Assembly: GCF_020026305.1 (NCBI RefSeq)
Contig: NZ_CP075691.1
Coordinates: 5,146,001-5,210,000 of the forward strand
Source of the DNA: Streptomyces sp. 135
GTDB taxonomy: Bacteria > Actinomycetota > Actinomycetes > Streptomycetales > Streptomycetaceae
Direction: 5' to 3'
Length of the DNA: 64,000 nucleotides
The translations under genes and the position numbers were made by a program. Numbering within the stretch: the stretch's first letter is position 1; every line of letters starts with the position of its first letter. The notes beneath the pieces were generated by a model, which ran no database searches, was not told the DNA's origin, and was given only the letters and a program-made list of their open reading frames with translations. Of this stretch, positions 52,116-61,238 are shown in pieces.

Positions 52116-53711
52116 TTGAGACAGTTCGGGAACTGGCTGTACAACACGTTCGGAGCCAACTGGACGCGCAGGATCCTCACGCTGCTCGGCCTCGCCGCCG
52201 CGGGCGTGCTGCTCTACGTGTTCCTGCCCCCGGTCGGCGAACCGGAGAGCTGCGCCACCGGCGTCGAGAAGCACGACGGTGAGTGCGTCGGCGTCAACGG
52301 CACCGGCTACGCCTTCGGCACGCCGGAGATCGAGAAGGTGGCCCGGGCCATCGCGAAGGAGAACGAGGAGTTCGTCGGCGACAAGCCGCACGTCACCGTG
52401 GCCCTCATGCTGCCGCTCAAGCCGGACCTCGCCGCCGAGCGCAAGCAGCTCCGCAGCGAGATCCAGGGCGCCTACCTCGCCCAGTACCGGGCCAACCGCG
52501 AGGAGAACACCCCGCTGCTGCGTCTCGTACTCGCCAACCCGGGCGACGCCTACGCCCAGCAGCGGCGGGTGGTCGACCAGTTGGCGGACATGTCGCGCGA
52601 CGAGCACGTCAACCTCCGGGCCGTCACGGGCTTCAACCTCAGCCTGGACGCCACGGAGAAGGCCATCGCGCGCCTGACCGACGAACTGGGCATCCCCGTC
52701 CTCGCCGGCCGCGTCAGCGCGGACGAGCTCGCCAACCCGGAGAAGAGCACAGGCGACGTTCCCTATCCCGGCCTCGCCCGCATCATCCCGACCAACCGCC
52801 AGCAGGCGGACGCGCTGGCCAACTTCCACGGCGAACTCAGGGACGAGCAGACCGTCCTGGTCCGGGACGAGCGGCCGCACGACATCTACAACGACTCGCT
52901 CGCCAAGGCGTTCGGCCGCGACGAGAAGGGCCCGCCGGGGCCCAAGGACCAGACGTTCCAGTCCCCCTCGATCACCGCCCCGGGCGACACGGGCAACGAC
53001 TTCACCCTCATCGCCCAGAACATCTGCCAGTCCACGGCGCGCTACGTCTACTTCGCGGGCCGCCCCGTCCACCTGCGGCTCTTCGCCCTGAAGCTGGCCG
53101 ACGTGCAGTGCCGGGGGAAGAAGTACACCATCATCAGCGGCTCGGGCGCGGCCACCCTGGAGCGCTACATGAAGCCCGACGACTGGGCGCGGCTGCGGGG
53201 CGGCGGGAAGGAACCCGTCATCGCGGTGCAGTACGCGGCCCCCGGGCACCCCGCGGCCTGGGACAGGCTGCTGAGCGGGAAGAAGGACCGCAAGGACCGC
53301 CCGGCGTACTTCACCGAACCGCAGGAGGAACTGAACAAGCTGCGCGCGCTGATCGGGAAGGGGAGCGCCGGGGAGATCGGGCCGACCAGCCTGGACGACT
53401 CCCGCACCATGCTGGTGTACGACGGCGTGCGCACCGTCGCCAAGGCCGTGCTGCTCGCCAACGCCCAGACGGAGGGGACGGTGCCGCCCCTCGGACGGGT
53501 CTCCGACATGTGGCGGCGCCTCGAAGCGGTCAACCGGGTCCGCGGGACCAGCGGCTGGATCTGTCTGACCAACGCGGGCAACGCCTACGACAAGCCGGTG
53601 GCCGTGGTCGAACTGGAGCCGCGCACCGAGAAGTTGCGGTTCGTCGGCATCGGCTGGCCCGAGGGCAGGCACCAGCCCGAGGACTGCCGGGTGCCCAGCG
53701 ACACCCGCTGA
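52116..53711 (+). CDS. Membrane-anchored type-I periplasmic-binding-fold protein
   Basis: 531 residues. Short cytoplasmic N-terminus, one transmembrane anchor at ~19-40 (ILTLLGLAAAGVLLYVFLPP), a Cys pair (ESCATGVEKHDGEC), then an extracytoplasmic two-lobe domain like LivK/ANF receptors: HVTVALMLPLKPDLAAERKQ start, repeated Rossmann-like strands, RPHDIYNDSLAKAF, and LVYDGVRTVAKAVLLAN near the end. TTG start at 52116 with GGGAAGG upstream. No ABC permease or ATPase is nearby, so it is unlikely to be a transporter component; a sensor feeding the upstream NTPase fits better. Confidence 0.78.
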   Translation: MRQFGNWLYNTFGANWTRRILTLLGLAAAGVLLYVFLPPVGEPESCATGVEKHDGECVGVNGTGYAFGTPEIEKVARAIAKENEEFVGDKPHVTVALMLPLKPDLAAERKQLRSEIQGAYLAQYRANREENTPLLRLVLANPGDAYAQQRRVVDQLADMSRDEHVNLRAVTGFNLSLDATEKAIARLTDELGIPVLAGRVSADELANPEKSTGDVPYPGLARIIPTNRQQADALANFHGELRDEQTVLVRDERPHDIYNDSLAKAFGRDEKGPPGPKDQTFQSPSITAPGDTGNDFTLIAQNICQSTARYVYFAGRPVHLRLFALKLADVQCRGKKYTIISGSGAATLERYMKPDDWARLRGGGKEPVIAVQYAAPGHPAAWDRLLSGKKDRKDRPAYFTEPQEELNKLRALIGKGSAGEIGPTSLDDSRTMLVYDGVRTVAKAVLLANAQTEGTVPPLGRVSDMWRRLEAVNRVRGTSGWICLTNAGNAYDKPVAVVELEPRTEKLRFVGIGWPEGRHQPEDCRVPSDTR

Positions 53712-53724
53712 CATCCGCCGAACG

Positions 53725-53764
53725 GCCACGCGCCGCCCCCCTGCCAGGAGGAACGGCGCGTGGC
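53725..53764. terminator. Terminator between convergent genes
   Basis: GCCACGCGCCG (53725-53735) pairs perfectly with CGGCGCGTGGC (53754-53764), 14 bases after the binding-fold gene and 34 bases from the stop of the convergent amidase gene. Confidence 0.7.
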
Positions 53765-53797
53765 GTCATCACTGTGCCGGTGCCGGTGTCCGCGTCG

Positions 53798-56656
53798 CTA
53801 CGGCGTCAGCGCCTGGCCCAGGCGGGCCCCCGCCGGGGTGCCAAGCACCGTACGCGTGTAGTAGACGCCGCTCGCGCCGGGTACGCCGGAAGCGCCGCTG
53901 TCCAGCTGGAGGACCGTGCCGTCGCCCGCGTCCTCGCCCTCGGCGCCGATGGCCAGGTCCGCCCGTCCGGAGCCGGACAGGTCGGCCAGCGTGACCGAGG
54001 AGCCGAGGCGGTCGCCGGTCTCCGTGGAGCCGGGGACGTCGGGCTCGTCCTGCGAGAAGGCCAGCGCGCCGGTGCCGGTGAGGCCGGACGCGGAGCCCTT
54101 CAGGAGCAGGGAGGTGCCGGCGTCCTTGCGGTCGACGCCGGCGCGGGTGATGTCCTCGCCCGGGGCGCCCGTGAGGACGTCCGCGTAACCGTCGAGGTCG
54201 TAGTCGCCCGCCGAGACCGACCAGCCCATGGCGTCACCCGACTCGGCGGCGCCGACCACGCCGCTCGTCGCCTGGTGGACCGTCTTCATGCCCGTCGTGG
54301 TGAACCCGGTCGACGTGCCGGGGACCACGGTCACCTGGCCGCCCGCGTGCGCGCCGGACTCGGAGGTGTACGGCTGGCCGATGACCAGGTCGTCGTAGCC
54401 GTTGCCGTTGACGTCGCCCACGGCGACCGAACGGCCGCCGGGCACGGACAGGACGCCCACCCGGCTCAGGCCCGAGCGGCCGCCCCTGAACCACGCGACC
54501 TTGCCCTTGCCCGCCTGGTCGCGGTAGGTGAGGGCCACGTCCGCGTAGCCGTCGCGGTTGAAGTCGCCGGACGCGGCGTCGGCGTACGCGACGGCCGTGT
54601 CGCCCGGGGTGAGGCTGCCGCCCGACTCGCGGTCGGCGTCCAGGCGCGCGGCCCACGAGCCGCCCGTGCCGGTCGCCGCCGCGAAGACGTCCGCCTTGCC
54701 GTCGGCGTTGAAGTCGCCGACGGTGACCGCCGAGCCGAAGCGGGCCTTGGCGTAGTTGAAGTCGTCCGAGAGCTGCATGTCCGTGCCGGACGTGAAGGAC
54801 GGGCCGTACAGCATGGTGACCGCGCCGCGGTCGGTGTGGCCCGAGGAGTCGTCCTCGCCGGGGGCGCCGATGACGAGGTCCGCGTGCCCGTCGCCGTTCA
54901 GGTCGCCCCACGCGGTGGCCGATCCCCACTCGTCGCCGGCCTCGGAGACGCCGGGGACGCCGGTGCTCGTCTGCGTCAGGGAGATCTTCGAGCCGCCCAC
55001 CGGGCCGTCCAGGCCGCCGGGCACGACCGTCACCCGGCCGCGGCCGCTCGACGCCTTCGGGGTGCCGGCGACCAGGTCGGTGATGCCGTCGCGGTTGAAG
55101 TCGGCGGTCGCGGCCGCGGAGTTCGCGCCCGCGCTGTCCGCGTAGCGGCGGACCTCGTCGAGCTCGGCGTACAGGTTCTTGCCGGGGCAAGGGGTCGCGG
55201 AGGCGTCGCGGTGACCGGAGATGGTGGGCAGGGAGGCCTGCTCGCCCTTCTTCCACACGCCCGTGTCGGCGGACGCGGTCAGCGTGACCTCGCCGGACGG
55301 GTCGCCGTCGTACTGGCCGAGCTTCCAGGCCGCCACGCGCGCCACCGACTCCAGGGCGGCGCGGGACGGCTTGCCCGCGGGCAAGCCGGCCGCCGCGTCG
55401 CCCTCGAAGTCACCGAGGACGGCGATGCCCGTCGACTCGCCGTCGAAGCCTTCGGTGTGCTCGCCGCGCACGGGTACGTCGGCGCCGCCCGCGCGGCCCT
55501 CGAAGACGCGGCCGCACTTGTCCACGAGGAAGTTGAAGCCGAGGTCGTTCATGCCCTCGGTCCGCACCTGGTACGTCATCAGGGCGCGGATCAGCGCGGG
55601 GGACTCGGCGCAGCTGTAGTCGTTCGTGCCGGCCGTGTGGTGGACGAAGACCGCCTCGACCTTCTCGCCGTACTCCGCCGGGTCCTTCACGAGCGACTCG
55701 TCGGCGCCCCAGGCGGCGCGGGTGATGACCGGCGGCCGGTTGACCGTCGACGGCGGCGGCGTCGGCTTGGTGGGGGTGGGCTTCGGGGTCGACGAGGGGG
55801 AGCCGGACGGGGGGCCGGTGGGGGCGCCCGTCGCGGGACCTGTGGGGGTGCCGGTGGCGGGGTCCGTGGGGGCACCGGTCGCGGGGCCGGTGGGGGCCGG
55901 GGAGCCGCTCGGGGGCCCGGGCTCGCCGGAGGCCGACGGCGGAGCGGACGGCGAGGACGGCGCGTCTGTCGGCTCACCGGGGACCGTGGGGGGCACGGTC
56001 TCCTCGGGGGCCGTGGGCGGCACGGTGCCGTCCGGGGAGGTGGCGGTGCCCGCATCTCTGTTCGCGCCGCCGTCGAGCGCGGGGTTCTTCGCCTCCGCGG
56101 CCGTCACGCCCGGGTCCACGAGGCTGACCTCGAGGCCCTTCGGCAGCTCGCGGTCCGGCGACCCGTCGGCCGCGGTGACCCGGACCTCCACACCGTCCGA
56201 GGGCCCCACCCAGAGCGGCTCGGAGGCGGCACGCACGCCAGCCCCGGCCTTCTCCGGCAGCCGTGGCGCCGGCTTCAGGCTGCGCCAGCCGCTCCACTTC
56301 CCGGAGCCGAGGGCGCGCGTGCGGACCTGCGCGGTGCCCGCAAGCTCCTGCGTGGCGTCGCTCCACGAGACGCCCAGCAGCGAGAACCGCTCGGTCGACG
56401 TGCGCGGCAGCCCCCGCCCCGCGGCCCCGTCGGCCTTGAGCGCGAGATCGTGCACGCCTGCCGGCCGCTTGGCGCGCGGGTCCGTGCCGGGCTGGTTCCC
56501 GGAGTTCGGTCCGGCCACCGCGTACGTCACCGCCCCCGCGCCGCCCAGCACGACGGCGCCGATCGTCAACCATGCCCGGCGCTTTGGACTCAGCGGTCGG
56601 TACGCATGTGTGGTACGCGCCTTTTCACGCGGTTTGCGCGGGCTCAAGTGCCCCAC
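53798..56656 (-). CDS. Exported PGRP/amidase with FG-GAP repeats
   Basis: 952 residues. Arg/Lys-rich N-terminus and signal segment (WLTIGAVVLGGAGAVTYAVA); a ~150-residue domain; a Pro/Thr/Gly/Ser-rich linker of ~100 residues; then a peptidoglycan-recognition/amidase_2 domain (VEAVFVHHTAGTNDYSC, GRVFEGRAGG, GHRDASATPCPGKNLY with His zinc ligands and Cys). The C-terminal half is about seven FG-GAP calcium-binding repeats (DFNRDGITDLVAG, DLNGDGHADLVIG, DFNADGKADVFAA, DFNRDGYADVALT, DVNGNGYDDLVIG, DYDLDGYADVLTG, DLSGSGRADLAIG), an integrin-like propeller. Probably a cell-wall hydrolase or muropeptide sensor with an adhesive propeller. GTG start 56656. Confidence 0.9.
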   Translation of the reverse strand: MGHLSPRKPREKARTTHAYRPLSPKRRAWLTIGAVVLGGAGAVTYAVAGPNSGNQPGTDPRAKRPAGVHDLALKADGAAGRGLPRTSTERFSLLGVSWSDATQELAGTAQVRTRALGSGKWSGWRSLKPAPRLPEKAGAGVRAASEPLWVGPSDGVEVRVTAADGSPDRELPKGLEVSLVDPGVTAAEAKNPALDGGANRDAGTATSPDGTVPPTAPEETVPPTVPGEPTDAPSSPSAPPSASGEPGPPSGSPAPTGPATGAPTDPATGTPTGPATGAPTGPPSGSPSSTPKPTPTKPTPPPSTVNRPPVITRAAWGADESLVKDPAEYGEKVEAVFVHHTAGTNDYSCAESPALIRALMTYQVRTEGMNDLGFNFLVDKCGRVFEGRAGGADVPVRGEHTEGFDGESTGIAVLGDFEGDAAAGLPAGKPSRAALESVARVAAWKLGQYDGDPSGEVTLTASADTGVWKKGEQASLPTISGHRDASATPCPGKNLYAELDEVRRYADSAGANSAAATADFNRDGITDLVAGTPKASSGRGRVTVVPGGLDGPVGGSKISLTQTSTGVPGVSEAGDEWGSATAWGDLNGDGHADLVIGAPGEDDSSGHTDRGAVTMLYGPSFTSGTDMQLSDDFNYAKARFGSAVTVGDFNADGKADVFAAATGTGGSWAARLDADRESGGSLTPGDTAVAYADAASGDFNRDGYADVALTYRDQAGKGKVAWFRGGRSGLSRVGVLSVPGGRSVAVGDVNGNGYDDLVIGQPYTSESGAHAGGQVTVVPGTSTGFTTTGMKTVHQATSGVVGAAESGDAMGWSVSAGDYDLDGYADVLTGAPGEDITRAGVDRKDAGTSLLLKGSASGLTGTGALAFSQDEPDVPGSTETGDRLGSSVTLADLSGSGRADLAIGAEGEDAGDGTVLQLDSGASGVPGASGVYYTRTVLGTPAGARLGQALTP

Positions 56657-56814
56657 CCCTTAGCGAATTTCAGGTGAATCAAGCGAGTTCGTACGACATT
56701 CTGATGGGCCAAAGGGTTGTACGCGGACGGATCTTTTGTTGCGTGATGTATCCCGCATGACCGAGGTGTGACGGTGCGGCACCCGCGTGCGCCGGGCCAT
56801 GTGACAGTTGTGAT

Positions 56815-57768
56815 GTGGCGGAACGGGTGGGGACTCGGGTGGATGACCAGGTGGCACATCGCGTGAACGGCCGGCCGGCGAAGCGCGGTCGGTGGACACG
56901 GGCGGCCGCGCTCTGTCTCGCGATGGGCACGGCGGTTGGCACGCTCACCTCCTGCGGCTCGGACGGCGAAGTGACGTACTCCGGCGGCACGTTCGAGAAG
57001 GTGGACCGGGCCGAGACCACGGCCGACGGCGACGAGCGGCCCGCCTCCGCCGACGAGGCACGCGGCAGGAAGCTCGCCCTGAAGGGCATGGAACTGCTCA
57101 GGTCCGCCGACACGGTGCGCATCGGCATCGACATGAACACCAAGAAGGGCCGCCAGAAGCTCTCGCTGCACATGGACCGCGAGAGCAACTGCACGGGCAC
57201 CTTCGACTCGGGACCGACGCAGCGCGGCGACCTGATCATGATCGCGGGCGGTGCGACGTACGTACGGTTCACCGACGGCGCGCTGGAGGAGATGCGCGAG
57301 ATGGCGGCCCGGCGCGGCCCCGAGCTCGCGGAGCGCGTCCGTGAGCGGACGGCGCTGGCGCGCGGCAAGTACCTGAAGATCCCGACGGGCCCCGCGACCC
57401 GTGGGCGCGCCATGCCGGCGGACAGCTGCGACCTCGACAAGCTCACCGAGAAGATCGGCACCCCGGAACCGGACGAGGTCATCACCGCCCTGCCCGCCAC
57501 CCACCGCTACGGCACCGGCGTCACCCCGCTCTCCGAGAAGAAGGACGGCGAGGAGACCACGGTGTACGTGGCGGCGTCCGGGGAGCCCTACATCCTCGGC
57601 GTCGAGGCGAAGAAGAGCGGCGGCATGTTCTCGGGCGACCAGACCATGTCGATGCGGATGTCCGACTACGACGAGCCGGTCGCCGCGGTGGCTCCCGCCG
57701 CGGGGATGACGGTCGACATGTCCCAGTTGGGTGCCGGGGGTTCGGGCGGGTCGCTGTTCGAGGTCTGA
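56815..57768 (+). CDS. Lipoprotein, paralogue of the one at 8847
   Basis: Up to 317 residues; signal RWTRAAALCLAMGTAVGTLT with lipobox LTSCGSD. GTG 56815 is the first start; later GTGs (around 56850-56862) would give a more usual signal length. The mature domain has ADTVRIGIDMNTKKGRQKLS, ESNCTGTF, a Cys in ADSCDLDKL, VTPLSEKKDGEETTVYVA and MSDYDEPV, the same order as in the 8847 protein. Outer-surface lipoprotein of LppX/LprG style; ligand unknown. Precedes the first ECF sigma module. Confidence 0.8.
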   Translation: MAERVGTRVDDQVAHRVNGRPAKRGRWTRAAALCLAMGTAVGTLTSCGSDGEVTYSGGTFEKVDRAETTADGDERPASADEARGRKLALKGMELLRSADTVRIGIDMNTKKGRQKLSLHMDRESNCTGTFDSGPTQRGDLIMIAGGATYVRFTDGALEEMREMAARRGPELAERVRERTALARGKYLKIPTGPATRGRAMPADSCDLDKLTEKIGTPEPDEVITALPATHRYGTGVTPLSEKKDGEETTVYVAASGEPYILGVEAKKSGGMFSGDQTMSMRMSDYDEPVAAVAPAAGMTVDMSQLGAGGSGGSLFEV

Positions 57769-57772
57769 GGGC

Positions 57773-57820
57773 TCGGAGGCCTGGGGGTTCGGAGGTCTGG
57801 GGGTTGGGGGCTCTGAGGGT
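57773..57820 (+). repeat. Three tandem copies of a 16-bp repeat
   Basis: TCGGAGGCCTGGGGGT (57773-57788), TCGGAGGTCTGGGGGT (57789-57804) and the degenerate TGGGGGCTCTGAGGGT (57805-57820), in the 216-base gap before the ECF sigma gene. The remaining part of the gap shows no other clear feature. Confidence 0.6.
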
Positions 57821-57984
57821 TCGTGGGCCGAGGCGGTGAGCCGCCCGGTGGCGGGATCGCCGGGCGCCCGGGGCCAGGTGGCCGTACGCTCTCGCACTGT
57901 GACATTTCCGCGCCCGGCGACGCTGGGGTCGGTGGGGGGCATCGGCACGTCGAAGCGTGTCGCGTTCGGCCGGATGGGAGAGCG

Positions 57985-58611
57985 TTGGGCCAGGGTGGGG
58001 AGCCTCGTCGCGCGAGGGCGCACGACGAGGAGCTGGGCAGGGCCGTCGCGGCCGCCCAGGAAGGCGACGAGGCGGCCTTCGCGGTCGCGTACCGGCTCGT
58101 CCAGCCAGGGCTTGTCGGCTACCTGCGGGGCCTCGTCGGCACGGACGGCGAGAGTGCCGAGGACGTCGCCGCCGAGGCGTGGCTGGAGATAGCCAGGGAC
58201 CTCGGGCGGTTCCGGGGGGACGGGGCGGGCTTCCGCGGCTGGACCGCGACCATCGCCCGGAACCGGGCCTTCGACCATCTGCGCCGCCAGAAGGCACGGC
58301 CGCGCCCCGCCGCACTGGAACAGGACCTGCTCGAACTGCCGGGTCCGCACAGCACGTCGGCGGCCGCCCTGGAGGCGGTCACCACCGAGCAGGTGCTCGC
58401 GCTGGTCGCGACCCTGCCGCGCGATCAGGCGGAGGCGGTGTTGCTGCGGGTGGTCGTCGGTCTGGACGGTCCGGCGGCGGCGCGGGTCCTCGGCAAGCGG
58501 CCGGGCGCGGTGCGGACGGCCGCGTACCGGGGGTTGAAGAAGCTGGGCGAGCGGCTGGGCCTCGACGGTGTGACGGATGACGGTCCCGGCACGCTGGGGG
58601 AGTCGAGATGA
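57985..58611 (+). CDS. ECF RNA polymerase sigma factor (module A)
   Basis: About 208 residues. Region 2: GDEAAFAVAYRLVQPGLVGY, SAEDVAAEAWLEIARDLGRF, FRGWTATIARNRAFDHLRRQ; region 4: ALVATLPRDQAEAVLLRVVV then GLDGPAAARVLGKRPGAVRT and AYRGLKKLGERL. The start is uncertain: TTG 57985 after GGGAG gives HDEELGRAV-type beginnings like other members; the frame is open to 57823. Its stop overlaps the ATG of the next gene (ATGA), typical of sigma plus regulator pairs. Closely similar to the factor at 61239. Confidence 0.9.
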   Translation: MGQGGEPRRARAHDEELGRAVAAAQEGDEAAFAVAYRLVQPGLVGYLRGLVGTDGESAEDVAAEAWLEIARDLGRFRGDGAGFRGWTATIARNRAFDHLRRQKARPRPAALEQDLLELPGPHSTSAAALEAVTTEQVLALVATLPRDQAEAVLLRVVVGLDGPAAARVLGKRPGAVRTAAYRGLKKLGERLGLDGVTDDGPGTLGESR

Positions 58612-59374
58612 ACGCAGACAAGCCCATGGGCCCCGAGAACGCGCCGGGCCGTCCCTCCCCGCTCGAACGCCTCGCCGAAGCCGTGCGGGCCGACGCGGCG
58701 GGAGCGATGGACGCGGACGCGCAGCGCGAGGCGGTCGCGGCGTTCGTCGCGGCGCGTGACGCCGGCGCACCGGGCGCGGACCCGGCGCCGCGACGACTGG
58801 CGCCCCTGGAGCGCCGCCCCGCCCGGTTCTCGCTGCGGGCGGCGGGGGCGTGGTGCTGGCTTACGGCCTGCTCGGCGGAGTGTCGCTGGCGGCGGTGGGC
58901 ACGGTGATCGACGACCCCGCCCCGCGGGAGCGGCCCCGCCCGGCTCCGTCGTCCCCGCGCGCCCCCGGCGGCCCGGGCACGGCTTCGGGCCACACCATGT
59001 CCTCGCCGCCGGAGGCGGGCCCGAGCGGCGAGCAGGACACGCGGAAGCCGCCGAAGCCGCCCGAGAAGCCGAAGAAGTCGCAGAAGCCGAAGCCACCGGG
59101 CCAGGACAGGCCGAAGCCGCCGGGCCAGGACAGGCCGAAGCCGCCGGGCCAGGACAAGCCGAAGCCGCCGGGCCAGGACAGGCCGAAGAAGCACCAGAAG
59201 CCCCCGAACAAGCCCCCGCACCCACAGCACCCCGAGCACCCACAGCACCCCAAGCACCCGAAGCACTCCGAGAACCAGGGCGGCCACAAGAACAAGGCCC
59301 AGCCCAGAGGCAAGGGCGCCGAAGCGGCGGGGAGCGAAGACGGGAGCGGCGGGAGGGCGAAGGGGCACAGGTGA
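58608..59374 (+). pseudogene. Sigma-partner membrane protein (module A), one-base deletion
   Basis: Product would be ~256 residues: cytoplasmic N-terminal part (SPLERLAEAVRADAAGAMDA ... REAVAAFVAARDAGAP), a transmembrane helix (VLAYGLLGGVSLAAVGTV), then an extracytoplasmic Pro/Lys/Gln-rich tail with four PKPPGQDR-type repeats and HP-rich ending. The frame shifts near 58841-58852 (one G missing in GGCGGGGGCGTGG); the two halves are otherwise continuous. Coupled to the sigma gene, so probably its anti-sigma or sensor. No HxxxCxxC zinc motif is visible. Indel more likely technical than real. Confidence 0.72.
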
Positions 59375-59422
59375 GAGTCGACCTCGAGTGCGACGCGAAT
59401 CGTCGAAGTGCACTTAGACGAA

Positions 59423-60963
59423 ATGGGGCGCACCCGAGTTGACGTAGAGGGGGGGCGAGCGATCAAGAGCCTGCTGACCAAGCCGGACGACGTCGTCGAC
59501 CGGGACCGGGAGTGGGATCTGCTCGCGGAGTTCCTCACTGATCCCGACCCCGCGATGCGGCTCGGCATCGTGTCGGGGCGGCGCCGGCATGGGAAGACGT
59601 ACCTTCTGCAGGCCCTGTCCGAGCAGGTCGGCGGCCTGTACGTCACAGCGGTCCGGGAGGAGGGGCGGCTGCCTGCGATCCAGCGGTTCAGTGACGCGGT
59701 CGCCGCCCACGCCGGCCTGCGGCCGGGGAGTCTGCGGCTGACCGACTGGCGTGACGTCCTGTCCAGTGCCCTCGATGTGGCCGCCCGCTCGCCGCACCCC
59801 CTCCTGGTGATCGACGAGTTGCCGTACTTGCTCCAGCACTCGCCTGAAATCCCGGGGCTGCTGCAACAGCTCTACGACGAGCGTCAGCGGGGTGCCCGGC
59901 CCGGCGATGAGCCGGGTCCGCGTCCGATCCTGTGCGGCTCCGCGATGAGCGTCATGCACGAACTCCTCTCGGGGACGAAGCCGCTGCGAGGACGTGCCGT
60001 GGTGGATCTGCGGCTGGGTGCCTTCGACTACCGCGGCAGCCGGACCTTTTGGCGGATCGCCGACCCGCTGACCGCGCTGAAGGTGCACGCGGTTGTGGGC
60101 GGGCCCCCGGCTACCGTCCGGTGGCCGCCCGGCCGCATCCGGACGACGGCTTCGACACCTGGCTTGCCCGCACGCTGCTCGATCCGGGGCGGGCGGTGTA
60201 CTCGCGTACCGAGACCGAGTACCTGCTGCGCGAGGACCCGAGGATCACCCAGCACACGCTGTACTACGACATCCTCACCGCCATCGCGCGAGGCGCCACC
60301 ACCCCCAGCAAGATCGGTGCCGCTTTGGAGCGCCCGCGCAACGCCGTCGCCCATCCGCTGGGAGTACTGGAATCCACCGGCTACATCCGGCGGGAACAGG
60401 ACGTCCTCCGCTCCAGGCACCCCGTCATCACACTTGCTGACCCCGTTATCCGCTTCAACCAGCTCATCACCCTCCCGCAGGCCGCCGCCGTGGAGCAGGG
60501 TTTCGCCGAGCAGGTGTGGCAGCAGGCTGCTCCGACTTTCAACTCCAAGATTCTCGGCCCGCACTTCGAGGATCTGGCCCGCGACTTCACTCGTCGGTAC
60601 GCCCATACCCTGTTGCCCGGCGGACTGCCCGGCCCGGTCGGTACCACCGAGGTCGCCGACCAGGCCGCCCGGACCAAGCACGAGGTCGATGTCATCGCCC
60701 TGGCTGCCGGTGAGCGCCCGCAGTCTCCCCGCGCGAGGATCGCGCTGCTGGGCGAGGCCAAGGCGACGGCCGCCCGCCATGGGACCGGTGACCTGGAACG
60801 CCTGGAGCGCATCCGTGCCTTGCTCCAAGAACAGGGGTACGACACTGCTGCCACCACTCTGGCCCTGTACTCCCTGCACGGCTTCTACCCGGACCTGGTC
60901 GACCTGGCGAACCGGCGCGACGACCTCGTCTTGGTCGACCTGCCCACCCTTTACGGCAGCTGA
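59423..60963 (+). pseudogene. Archaeal-type ATPase (ATPase_2/DUF234), one-base deletion
   Basis: N-terminal P-loop ATPase: VVDRDREWDLLAEFL, Walker A SGRRRHGKTYLLQAL, Walker B PLLVIDELPYLLQ, LCGSAMSVMHELLSG with GRAVVDLRLGAFDYRG. After a frame change at the C-run 60104-60108 the protein continues with a wHTH (ITQHTLYYDILTAIARGATT ... IGAALERPRNAVAHPLGVLE) and a DUF234/nuclease-like C-terminal domain (FEDLARDFTRRYA, KHEVDVIAL, LLGEAKAT). Restoring one C gives about 513 residues. This group is known from archaea and some actinobacteria and is often mobile; function unknown. Start ATG 59423 or GTG 59408. Confidence 0.8.
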
Positions 60964-61006
60964 CACCGGCGGCGCTGACGCGGCCTGCGGGAATGTTCGG
61001 GAGAAC

Positions 61007-61057
61007 GTGCGCGGCCGGGGCCGCCACCCCCCACAGGAGAGGCCCCGGCCGACGCAC
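61007..61057 (+). terminator. Terminator after the ATPase gene
   Basis: GTGCGCGGCCGGGGCC (61007-61022) pairs with GGCCCCGGCCGACGCAC (61041-61057) with one small internal mismatch, 44 bases after the stop. The remaining 60964-61238 region holds two TTCTGTCAC copies (61107-61130) and no gene. Confidence 0.65.
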
Positions 61058-61238
61058 GGTACGAACCGGCGTGCGGCCCGTACTACCTTCAGCGCCGTGC
61101 GTGCGTTTTCTGTCACACCGCGTTCTGTCACCCGCTAGTTGCACGTTGTACAAACATGGACGTAGGCCCGGACAAGGCCGTAGCGTGCTGGTTCGCGCCG
61201 GGGCCGGGCGCAGATCTCCGAGTGGCAGGATTGAGAGA

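Noticed and set aside
53848..56677. Long plus-strand frame (52283-56677) antisense to the amidase
   Set aside because: Arg/Gly/Ala-rich shadow of high-GC genes with no start, domain or signal features; the minus-strand protein carries all conserved motifs.
59085..59196. Regular repeats that might be a CRISPR array
   Set aside because: They are contiguous 24-bp units with no spacers and code for a PKPPGQDR peptide repeat.
59932..60963. The C-terminal half of the ATPase as a separate gene
   Set aside because: It lacks a proper start and RBS and continues the upstream protein exactly after one base is restored in the C-run at 60104-60108.
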